9,588 nucleotides of DNA from DASPPM01 sp035604475 (GTDB lineage: Bacteria; Pseudomonadota; Alphaproteobacteria; JACZXZ01): the NCBI GenBank assembly GCA_035604475.1, contig DATNIJ010000192.1, positions 1 to 9,588 on the forward strand. The letters run 5' to 3'. The translations under genes and the position numbers were made by a program. The notes under the pieces are model-generated. The model made no database searches, had not been told where the DNA came from, and saw nothing but the letters and a program-made list of their open reading frames with translations. Shown here piece after piece: positions 5,320 through 9,588 of this stretch. Positions within the stretch are counted from its first letter, which is position 1. Every line of letters starts with the position of its first letter.

Positions 5320-6237
5320 TCACTTGAAGAAGATATCCATCAGGTGCAGGAAGGCGGGGCCACCGATGATCAGAAATACGCAGGGCATGATGAAGACGAT
5401 CATCGGCACGGTCAGCATGACGGGCATCTTGTTCGCCCGCTCCTCGAGCTTGAGCAGCATGTCGTTACGCAACTCGGACGCGACGACGCGCATCGACTGC
5501 GCGAGCGGCGTTCCGTAGCGCATGGTCTGGGAGAGCGTCGACACGACCGAGCGCACGCTCGGTATGTCCACCCGCTCGGCAAGGTTGAGGAGTGCCTGAT
5601 CGCGGCTCGGCAGGATCTTGAGGTCGGCCGAGGTAATGGCGAGCTCCTCCGCAAGAATCGGCTGCGAGCGCCTCATCTCGACCACCACGCGATCGAGCGC
5701 GTCCTCCAGCGCCAAGCCGGCCTCGACCGACACGACGAGGAGCTCGAGCGCATCCGCGAGGCCCATCTCGATCGCCTGCGTCCGCCGGCTCACAAGCGCC
5801 TTGACGACGTAAGTGGGGACGAAGAAGCCGATTCCGAAACCCAGGAAGGCGAAACCCAGCATCCGAATGCCGAAGAATTGCGCGCCCACGCGCGAGGCGA
5901 TAATCGACATGGCAACAAGGCATGCCAATCCCACGGCGACCCGGAACATAGTGTAAGCGAGCATCGCCCGCTCGGCCGATATACCGAAGCGCGCCATGCG
6001 CCGCATGATCTCGCGCTCGTCCCGCGCCGGTATGCCGGCACCCCCCAGGCGAACCGGCCGGGCGGCGACCTTGCGCACCTCGGCGGCGCCGGCGCGGAAG
6101 GGCCGGAGCGCATCGACCTTGCGCGTGACGTTGTTGCGCCACTCCATTATGTTATAGGCCGTGAACGCCAGGCCGGCCACGACGAAGGCGGTGGCGGTGA
6201 GGCCGCTCAGGACGATGGTGGAGGACGACACGGCCAT
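5320..6237 (-). CDS. tadC: Tad pilus inner-membrane platform protein TadC
   Basis: A 305-residue type II secretion F-domain protein of the TadC type. With TadB it forms the inner-membrane platform that couples the TadA ATPase to pilin polymerisation in the Tad/Flp pilus. Membrane segments are about 9-30, 95-115, 122-143 and 273-296. The F domain spans roughly 160-290 and opens with ADALELLVVSVEAGLALEDAL (161-181), the usual helix pair of this family, and contains YGTPLAQSMRVVASELR (241-257). The protein ends with PAFLHLMDIFFK, as usual for TadC. The length is normal. The ATG at 6237 has AGGAGA 8 bases upstream, 23 bases after the tadB stop. It is the fourth gene of the tadZ-tadA-tadB-tadC operon. 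The expected next gene, tadD, is absent; a SET gene follows instead. Confidence 0.95.
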   Translation of the reverse strand: MAVSSSTIVLSGLTATAFVVAGLAFTAYNIMEWRNNVTRKVDALRPFRAGAAEVRKVAARPVRLGGAGIPARDEREIMRRMARFGISAERAMLAYTMFRVAVGLACLVAMSIIASRVGAQFFGIRMLGFAFLGFGIGFFVPTYVVKALVSRRTQAIEMGLADALELLVVSVEAGLALEDALDRVVVEMRRSQPILAEELAITSADLKILPSRDQALLNLAERVDIPSVRSVVSTLSQTMRYGTPLAQSMRVVASELRNDMLLKLEERANKMPVMLTVPMIVFIMPCVFLIIGGPAFLHLMDIFFK

Positions 6238-6260
6238 GGCGGCGATCTCCTATCGCGCGC

Positions 6261-7217
6261 TCAAGTCATCGTCGCCTTGCGTATCAACCAGCGCATGGTA
6301 AGGCCGGCGAGCGTCAAGCTCAAAATCGCGATTCCGATCAGCACGTTGCCGCGCGGGTCCGTGATCAGCGGCGCAAGATAGGACGGCGCCATAATGGTCA
6401 AAGCGCCGGTGATGAAGAACGGAATCACGGCGAGCACGATGGCCGAGATGCGCACCTCGGCGGTCGCAGCATTGGCCTTCATCCGTATGGCGCGACGCTT
6501 GCGAATGATCTCGCCGAGCGTCTCGAGCGTCACGGCGAGATTCCCGCCCGTGGCGCGCTGGAGCGACACCGCCGTGGCGAAGAAGCGGAAGTCCGCCAAG
6601 CCGACCCGCTCGGCCATGTTGGCGAGCGCGTCCTCGAGCGGTATGCCGATCTCGACCTGGTCCGCGACTGCGGCAAACACGGTGTCCACCGGCGGCGCCG
6701 CCCGCTCTCCGAGCGTTCGCATCGTGGCCGTGACCGGCAAGCCGGCGCGCACCATGCGCACGACCATGTCGATCGCGTCGGGAAAGAACGCTACGAACCT
6801 CGCCTCGACGCGATGCTGTTCCTGGCGCACGATCACGCGGGGGACCATGAAAAACGCGGCGAGCGCGATCGGGACCCAGAGCCAGAGCGGCAGATGCAGC
6901 GCCAAGCGAAAGAGGATTATCGCAGTCAGCGCTGCGGCGGACGCGTAGATAAAGAGCCGCAAAGTGGTGCTCCGCGCACCCCACGTCGGACCCGATCCGA
7001 CAAGGATGGGCCGGATGCGCGCGGACAGACCCTCGACCCAAGCCGGCGATTTCTCCTCCTTCACCGGCTTCTTTTTCTCCCCGCGCTCGACGCCCAAGGC
7101 TCGGTCGACTTTCTGCCCCAAGGCGCCGCTTTGCTTGCGCGTCTGGAGCAGAGCCAGCACCACCCCAGCGCCGCCGACGAGAACCAGAAGTGCCACCAGC
7201 AGCGCGACCCAGATCAC
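6261..7217 (-). CDS. tadB: Tad pilus inner-membrane platform protein TadB
   Basis: A 318-residue F-domain membrane protein of the TadB type, partner of TadC in the Tad/Flp pilus platform. It has an N-terminal membrane segment (2-24), a charged Lys/Glu-rich linker (27-58), two adjacent membrane segments (86-126), the cytoplasmic F domain from about 143 (FFPDAIDMVVRMVRAGLPV, 144-162) through ATGGNLAVTLETLGEIIRKRR (222-242), and two C-terminal membrane segments (257-279, 290-310). The start is a GTG at 7217 that overlaps the tadA stop as GTGA, with GGAAAGG about 8 bases upstream. No ATG fits, because the frame upstream runs inside tadA in a different frame with no family match. The overlap implies translational coupling to the ATPase. 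The length is typical of TadB. Confidence 0.94.
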   Translation of the reverse strand: MIWVALLVALLVLVGGAGVVLALLQTRKQSGALGQKVDRALGVERGEKKKPVKEEKSPAWVEGLSARIRPILVGSGPTWGARSTTLRLFIYASAAALTAIILFRLALHLPLWLWVPIALAAFFMVPRVIVRQEQHRVEARFVAFFPDAIDMVVRMVRAGLPVTATMRTLGERAAPPVDTVFAAVADQVEIGIPLEDALANMAERVGLADFRFFATAVSLQRATGGNLAVTLETLGEIIRKRRAIRMKANAATAEVRISAIVLAVIPFFITGALTIMAPSYLAPLITDPRGNVLIGIAILSLTLAGLTMRWLIRKATMT

Positions 7218-8590
7218 GGGGACGACCTTTCCAATTTGGAGGCCTCGAGAAAGGCATTGGCCAGCCCGTAATACTCGAGGCGCGTCAGGAAGTGCGGCCT
7301 GACACCCGAGGCTTCGTAGACTCCGCGCAACGTGCCGTCCGCGTTTTCGCCGAGATACTTGAACGAGAAGAGCGTCGCGAGCAGGATGACCTCGTCTTCC
7401 ATCCCGACGACCTCGACGATCTCGGTGATCCGCCGCGTGCCGTCCCGCATGCGCTCGACCTGGATCACGAGATCGATGGCGCTCACCATCTGGCCGCGGA
7501 TCGCCCGGCTCGGTAGGTTGACGTCCGCCATCAGCACCATGTTCTCGATGCGCGCGAGTGCATCGCGCGCGGTGTTCGCGTGAATGGTGGACATCGAGCC
7601 GTTGTGGCCGGTGTTCATCGCCTGCATCATGTCGAACGCCTCGGGGCCGCGCACCTCGCCGACGATGATGCGATCGGGCCGCATCCGCAGCGCATTGCGC
7701 ACAAGGTCGCGCTGGGATACCTGGCCCTGTCCCTCGACGTTCGGAGGCCGCGTCTCGAGCTGCACGACATGCGGCTGCTGGAGCTGGAGCTCGGCGGCAT
7801 CCTCGATCGTGATGACGCGCTCGCCTTGGTCGATCGGATGCGACATCGCGTTGAGAAGCGTCGTCTTGCCCGAGCCCGTGCCGCCCGAGATGATGATGTT
7901 GAGCCGGCAGCGCGCGCAGATCTCGAGCGCGCGCGCGAGCTCGTTCGAGCAGCTGCCGATTCGCGCCATTTTCGCAAGGTCGAGAAAGACGCGCGAGAAT
8001 TTGCGGATCGAGATGCAGGGCCCTTTGAGGCTGAGCGGGGCTATGATGACGTTGACGCGGCTGCCGTCGGCGAGACGCGCGTCCAGCATCGGGCTCGACT
8101 CGTCGATGCGCCGGCCTACCGAGGAAGCGATGCGCTGGGCCACGTGGAGCACGTGGGCGTCGTTGCGGAAGCGCACGCTGGTGAGGTCGAGCTTGCCGCG
8201 CCGCTCGACGTAGACCTGCCGCGGGCCGTTGATGAGAATGTCGGCGACATCCGGGTCGCGCAGGAGCGGCTCGAGCGGCCCAAGACCTACCATGTCGTCG
8301 ACGATCTCGCCGGCCATCACGAGCTGCTCTTCGTGATTGATAAGGAAGCGCCGCTCGTCCGCGACCTCGGAGACGAGCTCGACGACGCGCGTACGGAGCT
8401 CGTCCTTGGGCATCACAATGACCGTGGCCGGCTCGATGCGCTGCAACACTTGGTCGTAGATGACGTCGGTCGAGACGGAACCGCTCGGACGGATGACGCG
8501 CGGCGCGGGCAAATTCTCGCTTGGCTCGCTCTCCGCCACCGCCAAAGCAGGCGACGCACCTTGGCCGTTTCGTGAAATCCTCAGGCCCAT
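7214..8590 (-). CDS. tadA: Tad pilus assembly ATPase TadA/CpaF
   Basis: A 458-residue secretion ATPase of the GspE/VirB11 superfamily, CpaF/TadA branch. It is cytosolic, hexameric, and powers pilin assembly through TadB and TadC. The N-terminal domain (about 45-200) has PLEPLLRDPDVADILINGP (105-123) and LADGSRVNVIIAP (173-185). The catalytic domain has Walker A GGTGSGKT (236-243), the Asp box TIEDAAELQL (261-270), Walker B IIVGEVRG (308-315, E312) and the His box GHNGSMSTIHANT (328-340). All key residues are intact. The ATG at 8590 shares one base with the tadZ stop (TGATG) and has a strong GGAGGAGGA site about 10 bases upstream, so a longer in-frame start at 8689 within tadZ is not needed. 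The first 45 residues are low in conservation. Its stop overlaps the tadB start. Confidence 0.97.
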   Translation of the reverse strand: MGLRISRNGQGASPALAVAESEPSENLPAPRVIRPSGSVSTDVIYDQVLQRIEPATVIVMPKDELRTRVVELVSEVADERRFLINHEEQLVMAGEIVDDMVGLGPLEPLLRDPDVADILINGPRQVYVERRGKLDLTSVRFRNDAHVLHVAQRIASSVGRRIDESSPMLDARLADGSRVNVIIAPLSLKGPCISIRKFSRVFLDLAKMARIGSCSNELARALEICARCRLNIIISGGTGSGKTTLLNAMSHPIDQGERVITIEDAAELQLQQPHVVQLETRPPNVEGQGQVSQRDLVRNALRMRPDRIIVGEVRGPEAFDMMQAMNTGHNGSMSTIHANTARDALARIENMVLMADVNLPSRAIRGQMVSAIDLVIQVERMRDGTRRITEIVEVVGMEDEVILLATLFSFKYLGENADGTLRGVYEASGVRPHFLTRLEYYGLANAFLEASKLERSSP

Positions 8591-9588
8591 CAGCGAAAGA
8601 TCCTCCTCCAGATCGGGCGCGACTCCTCGGGCAATGCGCCCGCGAGGTCGCGGGAGATCGCCGCCATGCCACGTCGGATGGCGGCACATTTGCCCACCGC
8701 CGCGGCGCCCAGAATGGACGCCCTTGCCACCTCGCGATCATAAGGGATGATGATGTCGGGGGGTGACGCGAACGCGCGCTTGAGCTCGGCGTCCGGCAGG
8801 CCGCCGTCGGCGCCTTTTTTGTTGAGGACGTGCAATGTCGAGCGCTCCGGCGTGTTGGCGCCGATCGTCTCGCGCCAACGCGCCACTTCCCGGGCCGAGA
8901 CGAGGCTCGCGTTGCTCACCAGGAGAACCGTGCTCGGCGAGTGCAGCACTTTCGGGAATTCGAGGGCCGCCAGCCACGGAAAATCGACGATCACATAACG
9001 GTATCGGCGCAGCAGCTCGGCGAGGAGCTGCAATGCGGCCTCCTCGGCCGGCATGATGTGCTCGGTAAGCGGCTCGAGCGCTGCAAGCAGGCCGAGCCGA
9101 GGCGTCACCTTGGCCACGCCTCGCTCGAGAAACAGGTCATCGATGCGCTCCGGATGCTCGAAGGCTTCCCTGAGCGCGTGGCTCGGCGCCGTGTCGAGTT
9201 GGAGCGCCGCATCGCCGGTTTGCAGGTTCAAGTCGAGCAGCAGAACGCGCCTCTCCCGCGCTTCGGCGAGATGCCAAGCGGTCTGCACCGCGACCGTGGT
9301 GGTGCCGACGCCGCCATGGACGCCGAGCACGAGGATGAGCTTGCCCGTCCGCGCGGAGCGGCGGTCGACCTCGCCGCTCGCCGCGTCGCCCAGGCTGCGC
9401 ACCAGCACGCTCGACACGAGCGGTTTGAAGAAATACTCGGCGACGCCCGAATCCTTGAGCTCGCGGTAAAGCACGATGTCGTTGCGTTCGCCCACCACGA
9501 CCACTTCCGTGCGGGGATCGCACACCTCCGCCAGTCGGCTGATCATTATGATCGGATCGTCGACCCCGCTCACGTCCACTACGAGCAG
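8590..9588 (-). CDS. tadZ: TadZ/CpaE pilus localisation ATPase, N-terminus beyond the window
   Basis: The visible 332 residues are the C-terminal part of a TadZ/CpaE protein: a receiver-like N-terminal domain joined to a ParA/MinD-type ATPase. TadZ marks the cell pole and recruits the Tad machinery. The reading frame is open to the window edge, beginning LLVVDVSGVDD, a receiver third strand. A GTG at 9579 is thus internal, and some tens of residues are missing. The receiver ends with GVAEYFFKPL (fragment 48-57). The ATPase has a degenerate Walker A', HGGVGTTT (91-98), where both lysines of the ParA/MinD motif KGGVGKT are replaced. It then has DLNLQTGD (119-126) and VIVDFPWL (199-206). Loss of the Walker lysine is known in this family. 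Upstream promoter lies outside. It is first of the visible tad operon and overlaps tadA by one base. Confidence 0.93.
   Translation of the reverse strand: MLVVDVSGVDDPIIMISRLAEVCDPRTEVVVVGERNDIVLYRELKDSGVAEYFFKPLVSSVLVRSLGDAASGEVDRRSARTGKLILVLGVHGGVGTTTVAVQTAWHLAEARERRVLLLDLNLQTGDAALQLDTAPSHALREAFEHPERIDDLFLERGVAKVTPRLGLLAALEPLTEHIMPAEEAALQLLAELLRRYRYVIVDFPWLAALEFPKVLHSPSTVLLVSNASLVSAREVARWRETIGANTPERSTLHVLNKKGADGGLPDAELKRAFASPPDIIIPYDREVARASILGAAAVGKCAAIRRGMAAISRDLAGALPEESRPIWRRIFR

Noticed and set aside
5242..6381. Plus-strand open frame of 379 residues opposite tadC and tadB
   Set aside because: It is antisense to two clear F-domain genes, rich in His/Arg/Asp with no hydrophobic core or motif, and is a composition artefact.
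7922..7943. CGCGCG-rich near-palindrome inside tadA
   Set aside because: It is explained by Ala/Arg/Leu/Glu codons in a conserved coding region and is not a perfect inverted repeat.
7580..8575. Plus-strand open frame of 331 residues opposite tadA
   Set aside because: It is antisense to the well-conserved ATPase with all catalytic motifs; its codon content reflects the complement of tadA.
7218..8741. Upstream extension of the TadB frame to an 826-residue reading
   Set aside because: The extra part runs out of frame across the intact tadA gene and the 3' end of tadZ, is Arg/Ala/Pro-rich and has no domain pattern. Stop-poor alternative frames are expected at this GC content. Real TadB begins at GTG 7217.

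Overview
This is a high-GC window whose gene content and protein sequences look alphaproteobacterial. The order (Hyphomicrobiales, Rhodospirillales or a relative) cannot be fixed from sequence alone. Seven of the eight genes I can support lie on the minus strand; one faces them from the left end. There are no RNA genes, insertion sequences, CRISPR arrays or phage genes that I can see.

Right part (9588 down to 5320, minus strand): four genes of a Tad/Flp (tight adherence) pilus locus in the classical order tadZ/cpaE (cut by the window edge), tadA/cpaF, tadB, tadC. They are tightly packed. tadZ and tadA share one base (TGATG), tadA and tadB overlap by GTGA, and tadB and tadC are 23 bases apart, which indicates one translationally coupled operon. 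TadZ is the polar-localisation, ParA-like factor, TadA the hexameric assembly ATPase, and TadB and TadC the inner-membrane platform. Pilin, prepilin peptidase, secretin and the TadD/TadG proteins are not in this window, and no tadD follows tadC.

Middle (5225 down to 4815, minus strand): a 136-residue stand-alone SET-domain protein, a putative protein-lysine methyltransferase, 94 bases after tadC. It is the least expected gene here.

Left part (4678 down to 1634, minus strand): a sugar-transfer cassette of a GT87-type membrane glycosyltransferase, a DPM1-like family 2 glycosyltransferase and a GalE-like NAD-dependent epimerase, probably read from a promoter I place at 4736-4764. A convergent plus-strand gene (146-1618) encodes another GT-C-like membrane glycosyltransferase. 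Together these suggest a pathway in which an NDP-sugar is made by the epimerase, loaded on polyprenyl phosphate by the GT2 enzyme, and delivered on the periplasmic side by one or both membrane enzymes. The acceptor is unknown. A link to the pilus is suggested only by proximity.

The first 145 bases are non-coding and hold two short repeat-like motifs: an 8-bp stem hairpin and a purine-rich stretch. Both resemble dispersed intergenic repeats of proteobacteria.
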